Below, in pieces: positions 11,236 to 21,948 of a stretch of 64,000 nt of DNA. Every line of letters begins with the position of its first letter. Position 1 is the stretch's first letter. Source of the DNA: Capronia americana (Eukaryota; Ascomycota; Eurotiomycetes; Chaetothyriales; Herpotrichiellaceae); assembly GCA_016110215.1 (NCBI GenBank), contig JADWQD010000014.1, positions 930,001 through 994,000 of the forward strand, in the 5' to 3' direction. The position numbers and the translations under genes are program-made. The notes below the pieces were generated by a model that saw only the letters and a list, made by a program, of their open reading frames with translations, was not told where the DNA came from and made no database searches.

Positions 11236-12609
11236 ATGGCCACAGCAGTTGGTACGCGAACAGCACCGGCATTGCTCACTCGTTCCTTTATAATCACCCC
11301 TTCTCATAGGAACCACCGTGCGGGCAAATCCTCTCGTCACGATCCAGCCCTTACTTACCGTGTCTTTCTAGACCTGCACCGGCACATCCGCCGAAGTCTC
11401 GATCCTTACAAGTACCCAGTCAGGGCCGTCCACTCCACACCACGACGTGTTTCCGCCGTCGCCTCAAATACACCGCCTCAGTCTTCCATTCCTCATATAT
11501 CGCTACATATCGCGGCTTCCTCGAGCGGAAAGGGTCGGAAGTACCGCCCCGAACTAAGTACATATGAGTACATTCCCAGCAACGAGGATGGGCTGGGTCT
11601 GCAACGTGGGTCGACGCTCGATGAGAAGAGAGTACGGCGTCCAGATAGTGGCCAGGATTCATACTTTGTTGCCCGTGTAGGGCACGACTCCGACACCACA
11701 GCCTTTGCGATCGCGGATGGCGTGGGTGGCTGGTCCGAGCATGGCATTGACCCGGCCGACTTCTCGCACGGCTTGTGCAGCTACATGGCGGAGACGGCGC
11801 TGTCATGGTCTGGAGATGAACGTCTTAGTCCGAAACAGCTGCTGGAGATAGGCTATCAGAAGACAATCCGGGACCCGACGATCAAGGCCGGGGGAACCAC
11901 TGCATGCGTCGCGGTGACAGACGGTGACGGCCGCATGCGAATCGCAAATCTAGGCGACTCGGGCTTCCTCCAACTCCGCCTCGGCGCCGTCCACCACTAC
12001 TCGAACCCGCAAACGCACGCCTTCAACACCCCCTATCAGTTGTCCCTCACGCCACCCGAGATTCTCGCTCAAGCAATGATATTCGGCGGGTTACCTCTGA
12101 ACGACAAACCCGACCGCGCCGACCTGGCAGACCACATGCTTCGACACGGCGACGTGCTAGTTCTGGCGACGGACGGCGTGTGGGATAATCTCAACTCCCA
12201 GGACATTTTGTCCATTGTATCGCACCATATGCGTGCGACGGGCGCGTGGCTCAGATCCGAAGATCAAGGCTACGTGATTTCTCCTGTCCTGTCGGAGCTC
12301 GTGGACCTGGAGTTGGCGCCTCGGAAACACAAGCTGAGGATATCCGAAACAGTGGACATCACAACGCAGCAGTTTCCCCTGGCCATCGGATCATTGCAGA
12401 GTGTCCTGGCGGCAGCTATTGTCGGTGAAGCAAAGAACGCAAGCTTGTCCAGCAAAAGAGACGGCCCGTTTGCGAAGGAAATGCAGAAGCAGTTTCCCTA
12501 TGATCCATGGCATGGCGGGAAAGTGGACGATATCTCCGCGCTGGTCATCATCGCTGTCGATCAGAGCAAGTCCAAGAAAGGGGACAGCCGACTGAAAGCG
12601 AAGCTGTGA
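11236..12609 (+). CDS. PTC7: PTC7-like mitochondrial PP2C protein phosphatase
   Basis: This is a single-exon gene of 457 aa counted from ATG 11236 (context CACGATGGC); an in-frame ATG at 11074 would add 54 Cys-rich residues and is less likely. The N-terminus is basic, Ser/Thr-rich and without acidic residues (TRSFIITPSHRNHRAGKSSR), which suits a mitochondrial targeting peptide. The PPM core shows RPDSGQDSYF, the metal site FAIADGVGGWSEHGIDPADFS, GGTTACVAV, LGDSGF, LATDGVWDN and the final DDISALVIIAV. GVGGW(S/A)EHGIDP is characteristic of Ptc7. The yeast enzyme dephosphorylates Coq7 and so promotes coenzyme Q synthesis; this role is inferred here. Mg/Mn-binding aspartates are present. Confidence 0.9.
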   Translation: MATAVGTRTAPALLTRSFIITPSHRNHRAGKSSRHDPALTYRVFLDLHRHIRRSLDPYKYPVRAVHSTPRRVSAVASNTPPQSSIPHISLHIAASSSGKGRKYRPELSTYEYIPSNEDGLGLQRGSTLDEKRVRRPDSGQDSYFVARVGHDSDTTAFAIADGVGGWSEHGIDPADFSHGLCSYMAETALSWSGDERLSPKQLLEIGYQKTIRDPTIKAGGTTACVAVTDGDGRMRIANLGDSGFLQLRLGAVHHYSNPQTHAFNTPYQLSLTPPEILAQAMIFGGLPLNDKPDRADLADHMLRHGDVLVLATDGVWDNLNSQDILSIVSHHMRATGAWLRSEDQGYVISPVLSELVDLELAPRKHKLRISETVDITTQQFPLAIGSLQSVLAAAIVGEAKNASLSSKRDGPFAKEMQKQFPYDPWHGGKVDDISALVIIAVDQSKSKKGDSRLKAKL

Positions 12610-13337
12610 ACACTGCATCACGGCGTCGCAGAGTCCATAGTGCCTGCGACGACATAGATGCTTCCGACCAGCCGACCTATCGAATAAACTTTTCACATGT
12701 GTATCACCACAGTATCGACTACATGAGCCTTGGAGTCAGCGAACGGGGATCAAGCACCACTGCATGAGCTCTCGGACATTGGATGGCCATTCTGGATATT
12801 TTAGAGACGAACACTTGCCTTGACTGTATGAGTACAACAGCCAAGAGCAGGACATGTGGAGACCGTTTCGCGCTTTCATGTGTAGACCGTATGGTATAGT
12901 GCAGCATAGTATAGTACAGTAGAGTAGAGTACAGTTCACACTTATTCCGTTCTGTTCCATTCTACTTACTATCGCAGCATCTGCAAGAGCACGGAGCATG
13001 ATATGTACGAGTAGGAGAATATAAGAAATGAGGATGAGGTCGAGGTCGAGGTCGGTCCAATTCCACGCGGGATACCGTTCAACATACAGTACTGGTACAT
13101 AGCTAAGGACTACAAACGACATGCTATGGACTGTAGCGTAGTGTAGGGAGCCGTGACACTTACTTCTACCGCCGCCCCATCGTCTGCTTGGTCCATCACT
13201 TCATATCCCTTGGATTCACATGAATTTGCTGCAACTATGCCGCCATGCTGGATACGCAAAACCGGGTTAGCGAATGAAATGATGGGGGCCTCCTCCCCTT
13301 TGTTCCGGAAGCAAGCATTGGAAGGAGCGGTGCAGAC
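12610..13337. other. convergent intergenic region (728 bp)
   Basis: Non-coding. It contains simple-sequence patches (imperfect AGTA/GTAC-rich repeats at about 12893-12935 and GAGGTC repeats at about 13026-13055). Confidence 0.5.
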
Positions 13338-14874
13338 TTACTTGATCTCAATGGTCTTGGGCTCCAAGTAGGCCTTGAGACCCTCTTCGCCCAGCTCGCG
13401 GCCGTTGCCCGATTGTTTCATGCCGCCAAAGGGGACTTGCACCTCGGGCATGTACGGCCCGTTGATGCCGATGCCGCCAGCTTCGATGGCGGAGGCGACG
13501 CGGAGGCCGCGCGAGAGGTTGGTGGTGTAGATCGCCGCTGTGGAGTGTGTTAGCTTGGCCATCCCGGCGGGAATGGGAGGGCGCGTCAGGGTTCGACGCC
13601 AGAACAAGGGCCTTACCAGCCAAGCCGTACGTCGTGTCGTTGGCAAGCTCGATGGCTTCCTCCTCGGTCTTGAACGTCTTGATGCTCAGCACTGGTCCGA
13701 AGATCTCTTCACTCCAGATCCGGCTCCCCTGTTTGGGGTTCATGAAGATGGTCGGCTCGACAATGTATCCCTTGTCACCTTTCCTCGATCCACCGGTGAG
13801 GAGTTCCGCGTCTCCCTTGCCGATGTCGATGTATCCCATGATGCGCTCGAATTGGGCTTTGTCGACCACGGGTCCGTGCGTGGTGGTAGGTTCGAGTGGA
13901 TTGGGACCCATGCCCTTGTTGACGGCTTCGAATTGTTGCTTGACGGCCTCGATGAACTTCGGGGCAAAGTCCTCCTGGACCAGGACGCGCGACGAGGCTA
14001 CGCAGACTTGTCCGGAGTTGAACAGGAAGCCCTGGCCAATGGAGCCGACGGTGACTTCGAGCGGTGCGTCGCTGAAGACAATGGCGGGTGATTTGCCGCC
14101 CAGCTCCAACGTGACGCGCTTGAGGTTGGATTTCACGGCCGCTTGTTGCACGGCGCGGCCGCCAGCGACGGAGCCCGTGAAGCTGATCTTCGCAATGTCG
14201 GGGTGTGACGCAAGGAAGGAGCCGGTGTCTCGGCCGCCGGTGAGGAATTGGACCACGCCGTCGGGGAAACCTGCTTCTTTGTACAGAGGAGCCAAGCCGA
14301 GGAGGCCGAGAGGCGACTTCTCCGAGCCCTTGAAGATGAAGGAGCAGCCCGTGGCTAGGGCCGGGGCAATCTTCCACCCCACGTACAGGAAGGTGGTATT
14401 CCAGGACGATATCCCGGCACAGACGCCGAGGGGCTCGTACCGCACAATCTTGTAGCTGCCATTGTCTTCGGGGAAGGTTTTGCCGGCGATCTTGTCCGCC
14501 CAGCCTGCGTAGTAACGGTAGACGGAGACCATGTGTGGGAGATCGAAACCCTTGATCATCGAGATTGGCCGTCCCGTGGGCAGCGATTCCAGAAGGGCCA
14601 GTCTGTCAATGTTCTGCTCGACGAGGTCGGCGAATTTCAACATTGCTGCAGCCCTTTGGGCGCCGGTGAACTTCTTCCACGGGCCCTTCTTGACGGCCGC
14701 GAGGGAGGCAGCCACAGCGGCGTCGACATCCGCACTGTTGGCGACGTGGATATCCTCGGCCACGAGGGATTCATCCCAGGGGTTCGTTAGGGTGATGCGC
14801 TCGGAGCCTTGCGAAGGAACGAAGCCACCGTTGATGTAAAGTTTGTTGTTGAACTGGCCCAATGAGAGAGCCAT
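13338..14874 (-). CDS. NAD(P)-dependent aldehyde dehydrogenase
   Basis: Exons are 13617-14874 and 13338-13537 (79-bp intron, GTAAGG...CACAG), giving 485 aa, the normal ALDH length. Splicing joins YGLA to AAIYTTNLSRG. It oxidises an aldehyde to its acid. Catalytic Cys291 lies in NSGQVCVASSR, the general base Glu257 in LELGGKS, Asn159 in SSWNTT and Lys182 in FKGSE. Near the C-terminus are EEIFGPVL and VPFGGMKQSGNGRELGEEGL. Oddities: SSWNTT replaces the usual PWNFP and LPTGRP replaces ETGKP, so it belongs to a divergent branch. I start at 14874 because a TATA element (14979-14987) lies ~110 bp upstream, which excludes the in-frame ATG at 15045. It is transcribed away from the carboxylic acid reductase gene. 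Confidence 0.92.
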
Positions 14875-14978
14875 TCTGATTGACCTGGGGAATACGATTG
14901 TTCGATTCTTTTCGAGCTCTTGAGGATTAGATGTGGAAGACTGATTGAGGGTATGGTAGTCCCCAGCAGTTGGCTCTG

Positions 14979-14987
14979 CTTTTATAT
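14979..14987 (-). promoter_or_regulatory. TATA box of the aldehyde dehydrogenase gene
   Basis: The minus strand reads GATATAAAAGC about 105-113 bp before the ATG at 14874. It supports that start over the longer in-frame alternative. Confidence 0.55.
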
Positions 14988-15015
14988 CTGTTTCCTGTGC
15001 CGTTCTAACGTCTTT

Positions 15016-15037
15016 CCGTCCTCCGCTTACAGGACGG
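15016..15037. promoter_or_regulatory. CCGTCC-N10-GGACGG inverted repeat upstream of ALDH
   Basis: A perfect 6-10-6 inverted repeat lies 30-60 bp upstream of the ALDH TATA box. A further CCGTCC lies at about 15101. The CGG-type half-sites with dyad symmetry suit a dimeric Zn2Cys6 regulator; binding is inferred only. Confidence 0.35.
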
Positions 15038-16171
15038 ACGAACAATGACCACCTGTAACTTCATCCACGCAAGCAAGACAGAGGACGAAGAATAGCTAGT
15101 CCGTCCGTAAGCGCTAGAAACGGTGCAAACGCTGCCATATCCGGCCCATGATGCTGTCCCTTTGTCGTATGAGACATCTGACTCCCTAACACAGGGCTAG
15201 CACACGAGACGGTTTGTCGGTGTGGTAGATTGAATAGACCTGATGGTGCAGAACACGTTCTCCTCGGAATTACCAGCTACTACCGCTTAAAGAAGGGGAT
15301 GTTGAAGAAGAGTAGTCAGCTTGGTGAGGGAAAAAATAGTCACGGTGGTGTCGCCATTGCTACTTGGGCCACAAGCAGCTGTCCTTTCGGCCAGGGCCAA
15401 AGCCGTGGCTTATGTCCTAGCCTAGGTGATAGAGCTTCGGCCTATAGAATCTGTCAATCGATCGCGAATCCATCCAGATTACAGCGAGCATTCCCGTTTG
15501 GAACTCGGCGGATTTATGTGTGGTTGGCCGCAGAACTGGCTGTGGTTGAAGATGCGAGGTCGTGCGGTAAAGATTCCGTCTATTCTTTTGGCCCTGTGCA
15601 GGGGACCGCGTAATGCCAGCGACAATAGTGGATCGCCACGAGTCAAGAACGACAGAGCCTGATGCTAAGACATGGTAAGCATTCCACAAGAGGAATCCCG
15701 TCGTGCCCGTCTCCTTGTGTGGCTTCTTACCGGAGGACGGTTGTGCCGATAGAATGGATGACTAAGAAGTTCGAACTGCAGTATCCGAATTGTCTCCGAG
15801 CGCAGTCGCGCACGTGACGTGCCACCGCCACTGCTACGGGCGAGTAAAAGTGCTCGAGGCACTGGTCGCAGTCTTCGATCTAGCCCACAATGCCCACATT
15901 GTCCGTGGTGCTCCTCATCTCTTGCGATTCCCCTCGTGCGAATACCCAGGCATGGATTTGCGCGTTGACTGCCATTCCGTGTCTTACGTCGGGCTGATCG
16001 CAGCCGGGACGAAATGCGGTGAATTGGAGTCAACTCGCGGGGTTCCATGCTTCGCTTCAACCGTCGGCACCTCCGACGGAAGGGACTCAAACTTCCAGAG
16101 ATGAGAATACTAAAACGTCTCGCTTTCCCACACATGGCCAAGCGACACAGTCAAGATCAAGCCAAGCCACC

Positions 16172-19100
16172 ATGGCCTCCGTAACAACAACGACCGTCCC
16201 AGTGACAGCCACTCTGAGAGCGGCCGGTGTTGAAAATTCACCCCAGAATGGCATGGCTGCGCGTCCGCCACCATCCACCTATTGGACCATTGACGGTCTG
16301 TTGCGAAAGCATGCTTCTGAGGAAGACGACATACCTATGGTCGGATATCCTGCCTCCGGTGCGTCGGATTATGAGGTCCACACTGTCAAGGTCATAGACA
16401 GATATACGGACGCGGCTTGTTGGTGGTATCAAAAGCACGGTTTACGACCAGCAGTAAGGCCGAAGCAATCACTTGACAACTCAAGGCCGCTCTGACCGTT
16501 CTAGGATCCTGAATTGGACAAAGCACCAGTGGTTGCCCTCCTCACCCCCTCTTGCCTGGATGCGATCATATCTTTCTTCGCCCTCAACAGATTAGGGTGG
16601 GCCGTTCTCTTCCTTTCAACCAGGCTAACTGCCCCGGCGTACGCCAGCCTGATGAGATTGGCAGACTGTACAACCATTGTGGCCTCTCCAACGTACGATA
16701 CCGTCATGCAGGAGATGAGGTCTGAATTACAATTTACATTGTTACCACGAATCAACCAAGAAGATTACCGTGTAAACGCCGACATCCCCAGATTTTCCCG
16801 GCGTTGTGACAACGAGAAGGAATCGAAGAAAGTCGCCTGGATCATCCATTCTTCCGGCTCGACAGGCTTCCCAAAGCCGATCTTCATCACCAATTTTGGC
16901 TGTCTAGCCAACTGGCAGAAAGGCTTGGGCTTCAGATCGTTCACCGTCTCTCCGCTATTCCATTCCCATGCCCTGATGGAATTTGGCAGAGCCATCTACG
17001 CGAAGAGGCCGATGTTCTTTGGCAATCACCAATTGCCAGTCACCAGGCAGAATCTGCTTGCAGCGTTAAGGGTCGCTAAGCCGGAAATGGTCTGTGCTGT
17101 CCCTTATGTGCTCAAGCTTCTGGCTGAGAAGGAAGAAGGGATTGCTGAGCTTGCAAAGGCCAAGATTGTCATGTACGGCGGCAGTGCTTGTCCTGATCCC
17201 CTGGGAGACGAGTTAGTCTCCAAAGGAGTATTTCTGGCGGGCAACTACGGGGCCACAGAAACTGGATTCATTATGAACTCGTTCCGACAACCGGGAGACA
17301 ACGAATGGAACTACCTACGACTCCACAAGCCAGTAGCCAACCATGTGTTAATGGACGAAATCTCACCCGGTATCTTCGAATGTGTCGCATTACATGGGTT
17401 GCCCTCCAAAGTGGCTGTCAATACGGACAATCCGCCGAACGCGTTCCGGACGAAGGACCTGTTCATGCGACATCCCGATCCTATGAAATCGAACTACTGG
17501 AAGTATGTGAGTAGACTTGACGATCGGCTGACGCTGGTCAATGGCGAAAAAGTCCTCCCCATACCCATTGAAGGCCATATCCGGAAAAGTGAGCTGATCA
17601 AGGAAGTTGCTATCTTTGGTGCTGGGAGGACAGTACCAGGCGCTATCATCTTCAGAAGCGACCAATCAGCAAATATGGATGACAACAACTTCCTGGACAA
17701 CATATGGCCTCAGATCGAGGAAGCCAACAGGCAGGCCGAGACATTTGCACGCATCCCCCGAGACATGGTTGTCGTTCGACCAGCAAACGAGAGCTACCCT
17801 CGAACGGACAAAGGCACCATCATCCGTGCCCAGCTATATGCGCAATACGAGGACATAATCAAACAAGCATACGACGGCTTCGAGTCAGGGACAACAGGAA
17901 CGAGCGATCATCTCCTGCAACTCGACATTCCACAGCTGGAAGACTACCTCATGTTGAAATTCCGCCGCGATCTCGACACTCCTCTCGAGTCTGTCGACGC
18001 AGATATCTTCTCCGCTGGCGTCGACAGCCTCCAGACAACTCGCGTCTGGAACATGATTAAGAAAGAGCTTGACCTCGGCGGAAATCAGGCCAAACTCTCG
18101 CAGAATATTGTCTTCGAGCGCGGTACAGCTCGTTTGTTGGCACGGCACTTGTACAACTTGAGACTCGGCATCGAAGATGCAGACTCAGATCCGAATCAAG
18201 CTGAGATCAAGATCATGCAAGACTTGATAGAGAAATACTCCCGGTTTACGCCGCATGATCCAGCAGACAAGCCCACTGTAGCCAACAAGAAGACCGTGCT
18301 GCTTACGGGCGTCACTGGTGGCCTCGGGTCAGTCCTCCTATCCAATCTGCTGAGACGCAGAGATATTAGCAGGATATACTGCTTGGTCCGCGCCTACTCA
18401 CCCTCTGCCGCGCATGATCGCGTTATGTCAGCCTTGAGCTCGCGCGAGCTTCTCCGTGGTTCACTGCCGGGAACGGAAGCGAAGATTATCGCCCTCCCAG
18501 CTGACCTCAGCCTACCAACGCTTGGCATAGAGCCAAATAAGCTTGAAGACATGCTAAGCTGTCTAACACACATCATCCACAGCGCCTGGGCGGTCAACTT
18601 CAACCTCCCCCTTCTTTCCTTTGAACCACAGCATGTGCGAGGCGTCTACAATCTACTAGAGCACGTCGCGCTGCGGACCTTGCACAATCAACCAGCCAAG
18701 TTCTATTTTTGTTCTAGTGTGTCTGCGGTAAGTGGAACACCTAAGCCTGCGACAGTCGCTGAGACACAAGTCATGGACCTTTCGCATGCGCAGAGTATGG
18801 GCTATGGCCGCAGTAAGCTTGTGGCGGAGCGTATTACTCATATTGCTATGCAGCGCACAGGATGCATGGCCAGGGTCCTGCGTATCGGACAGTTGGCTGG
18901 TGACACGAGGCAAGCTGTGTGGAATGATACGGAAGCTATCGCGCTGATGCTGCGGTCTGCTCTACCTGAGAGTGCGGGATGTCTGCCGCTGCTGGATGAG
19001 AGACCCAGTTGGTTGCCCGTGGACCGGGCGGCTGAGGTGATCGAGCAGTTGGCGATTTCCGAAGTAGATGTTGGGTCGTCCGAGAATGAGGACAGTCAAA

Positions 19101-19528
19101 GGGTCAAGGGAGATGCCGATCTGGTCTATCATGTGCTCAATCCAAAGACGTTCAGCTTCGGGGAGGAATTGATCCCGATGTTGCAACGACATCCAACGTT
19201 CCCGAGGTTTGACCTCGTTGACCCGAGGATCTGGCTGGATCGGCTCAGAGCAAGTGACGGCGACGTGAGGAGGAACCCCAGTCGGAAGTTGATTGAGTTC
19301 TGGGAAGGGAAGTACGGGGGCGGCGAGAATAGAGAAGAACAGAGCGTGGCTGCTCAGGCGGGTGAGGTAGAGCGGGATGCAGACAAGGGTTTGAAGTTTG
19401 AGACGGCGCAGACCATCAGAGATAGCAGTGTTCTTGGGAAGGTTGAAGACCCAGTGAGTGATGGACTGATGGAGAGGATTGTGGATGTCTGGATGCGAAA
19501 ATGGACGGAGGAATACGGCCAAGTGTAG
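16172..19528 (+). CDS. A-T-R NRPS-like enzyme, adenylate-forming carboxylic acid reductase
   Basis: Exons are 16172-16453 and 16505-19528 (51-bp intron, GTAAGG, CTGAC, CTAG), giving 1101 aa. The start has a strong context (AGCCACCATGG). The adenylation domain (about 30-570) shows SSGSTGFPKP near residue 210, NYGATETG and DKGTIIRAQ. A carrier domain has the phosphopantetheine site GVDSLQ with Ser602. A thioester reductase domain (about 690-1050) begins TVLLTGVTGGLGS and has Tyr861-x3-Lys865 (YGRSK) of the short-chain dehydrogenase type. Such proteins activate an acid with ATP, load it on the carrier and release an aldehyde or alcohol with NADPH. No condensation domain is present, so no peptide bond is formed. 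Aryl acids, keto acids or amino acids are possible substrates; I cannot read the pocket code reliably. Confidence 0.9.
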
Positions 19529-19673
19529 GGAAGTGTGTTCAGGACACAGCGCTCCGCCGTAATTTATATATCATCACGTGATATGTAATTCAGGTCGGTC
19601 GAACTCAGCAGGAACTTGTTTCTCTGTACAACGTTGTCGACTTACCTATGACTCCTGACTAAAGTGATCTAGC

Positions 19674-21018
19674 ATGGCTTCTCCCCAGCTTGCTGGTGCC
19701 CTGGCTGCAATTGCGGACCGTTCAAGTGCAGACAAGACACAGGCATACACTGACCTGCTTCGCCAGTTGACTCTCTCGCCGTCCAGTGAGCCGGAAGAAC
19801 GCGTCGCGAACTTGACGGCCTACTTTGACTCGCTCTTCACTTCTTCTCTCGGTATCATCGCTATTCGTCCTCTCGTGGCCAACCTCATCGAAAGTCTCGC
19901 TTCAGGACCAGCAGAAATCAAGGTTGGAGTTGGGTCACACATCACCGAGGCGCTACAATCTCAGTTGGCTTCATATGAGGAGCAGGACGCAAGAGTCAGG
20001 GAGATACTAGCAGACGGTTATGAAGAGCAAGGAGACTATACGGCAGCTGCGAAGGCGCTGCAGGGGATCCATCTAGACACCACCCAGCGACAGGTCTCCA
20101 ATCAGTTCAAAGTCGAACTCTGGATCCGCATTGTACGTTACTACCTGGAAGAAGACGACACGGTGGCGGCAGAGACGGTCTTAAACAAGATCAAGAATTT
20201 GGCGGCGGCGGCTCAGATCTTAAAGGATTCTCCTACCCTGCGGCTGCACTATCAATTGTCCCAAGCGCGTATCTTGGATTCCCGCAGGGATTTCCTGAAT
20301 GCCTCAGCCGAGTACCTCGGTGTGTCATATAATACCATGGTCGACGAGGCAGAGCGACGGATGATTCTCTCTGCCGCCATCAAGACTGCCATTCTTGCCC
20401 CGGCGGGACCTCAGCGCAGCCGGGTTCTGGCGAGATTGTACAAGGATGAGCGCTCGCCCGAGACGGCGCAATACCGTATTCTGGAGAACATGTTCCTGGA
20501 CCGCCTGCTGTCGCATGATGAAGTGGAGTCTTTCGCCTCGACATTAGCCCCCCATCAGCTTGCAGGAACTGCCGATGGCGGCACGGTTTTGAGCACGGCT
20601 GTGATTGAGCACAACCTGCGTGCCACCAGCCTACTCTATGCAAACATCACGACCGCCTCTCTTGCTCGGCTGCTGGGTCTCCGGGATAGTACGAATCACT
20701 CTGCTGCTGAGATCGCCCAAGACTACGCCGCGCGAATGGTGGAGCAAGGCCGGTTGCGAGGGCAGATTGATCAGATAGCCGGAGTGATCAATTTTGAGAC
20801 CGTCGCAGGCGCTGAGCTGAGAGGTCCAGTCCGGGATCTGCGTGAGTGGGATCAAAATGTGCAAGGGCTCGTGGAGGATGTCGAACGGGTGGCTGCTGGT
20901 ATCAGTGAGAGCTTTCCGGTAAGCGAGTCGTGCGAAAGGTGTATGCTGTTCGCCTGATATGCCGGCTGACTGATATATTACGCAGGAGCTTGCCGCCGAA
21001 CACATGGTCCATGGATGA
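19674..21018 (+). CDS. CSN4: COP9 signalosome subunit 4
   Basis: Exons are 19674-20918 and 20986-21018, giving 425 aa. The last exon is only 33 bp and encodes ELAAEHMVHG before TGA. The N-terminal helical repeats (YEEQDARVREILADGYEEQGDYTAAAKALQGI, then RIVRYYLEEDDTVAAETVLNKI) are those of CSN4. The C-terminal half carries the PCI/winged-helix region (AVIEHNLRATSLLYANITTASLARLLGL, then VEQGRLRGQIDQIAGVINFE). CSN4 is a scaffold of the COP9 signalosome, which removes Nedd8 from cullin-RING ligases; in Aspergillus it is needed for sexual development. Only 145 bp separate it from the reductase gene upstream, but it is a conserved housekeeping gene and its presence argues against a strict cluster. 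Confidence 0.92.
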
Positions 21019-21948
21019 CCTGGCTCCACAGCTTCCATATCGGAGCTCAGGTACAAGTCCCTATTACGTGATGCACATGGTGTGACGGCGTGTCGCAAGG
21101 CTCTGTCGCTGTCAGCCTCCTCCCACGTCCATCTGACAGTATTTGCCGGCCTGACGATTAGCCCAAACCGAGGAGCCGATGTTTTGCTGGAGCCACATGA
21201 GAGCGTCAGTAAACAACTTGCGAAGCGGGCGAGCCTCGGGATTAAGAAGGCTGTCAAACGCGGTATATTCGCAATGGCTCTGAGCGTGCATGCGGACGCA
21301 GTTTTTCGTACAGCCCAGCCGTCATATCCATGCTCGCGCCCCGAGAGGCTGGACCGAACCTCGCATCCGAAATCTGGGGCAATGATGAGCTGTGAGCGGC
21401 ATCGATTGGTGGGTGCAGGGTTCGTTTTCGGATGATGGAATCCCTCGCCAGGCTCTCCCCACGCAAAAGCCAGCTCGGCTCCCGTGTGGTAGGCTGCGGA
21501 CGGACTTGTCAAAGGCATGAACAGTTGCGACAGTGGCGGTGGTGCCGCATGGCGGGGTATCCTCAGCTCTCCAGGACTGGCCCCGACGCAAGCCTTAGCT
21601 AAGAAGGATGACCTGGAGCAACCAACTAATCAGCGGCCTGCTATTGCTCCATTTCACTTCCCGTCTTCAACTTCCGACCTGTACGAGCTTGATCCGTCGA
21701 GCATCGCCGCGCCTGCGTAGGCCCACCACACTGGGCGTCGTCCATCACCAGCGCACTGCTTTCAACCTTGTATCGTCCAATTCTTCCAGCTATATCTTTA
21801 TATATATCGACCTCGCATCTCCGCATCTGTGAATAGCAATAGCCAACAATTGCTTGCGTGTGTCCTGACTCGAAAGTATCCTCAGCTCGTCTTTGCACCG
21901 AAAGCATTCTTCCAGCCGATTTATTCGCATACGGACGGGGTCACCAGG
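21019..21948. other. intergenic spacer and P450 promoter (930 bp)
   Basis: No recognisable protein. A long minus-strand frame overlapping the 3' end of CSN4 has no conserved sequence. The TATA box of the P450 gene lies at 21797-21808. Confidence 0.5.
21797..21808 (+). promoter_or_regulatory. TATA box of the CYP53 gene
   Basis: TTTATATATATC lies about 140-150 bp upstream of the ATG at 21949. Confidence 0.5.

Larger units (their letters stand above)
14875..16171. other. divergent promoter region, ALDH / NRPS-like reductase (1297 bp)
   Basis: No convincing gene. It holds the ALDH TATA box and the inverted repeat described separately. The stretch at 15230-16100 shows only short random frames. 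Confidence 0.5.

Noticed and set aside
13547..14455. 302-codon plus-strand frame
   Set aside because: Antisense to the aldehyde dehydrogenase catalytic region.
14874..15045. Longer N-terminus for the aldehyde dehydrogenase (start at 15045)
   Set aside because: It would place the TATA box inside the coding region and adds 57 non-conserved residues.
20631..21518. 295-codon minus-strand frame over the CSN4 3' end
   Set aside because: Half of it is antisense to the CSN4 PCI region and the rest is random-looking.
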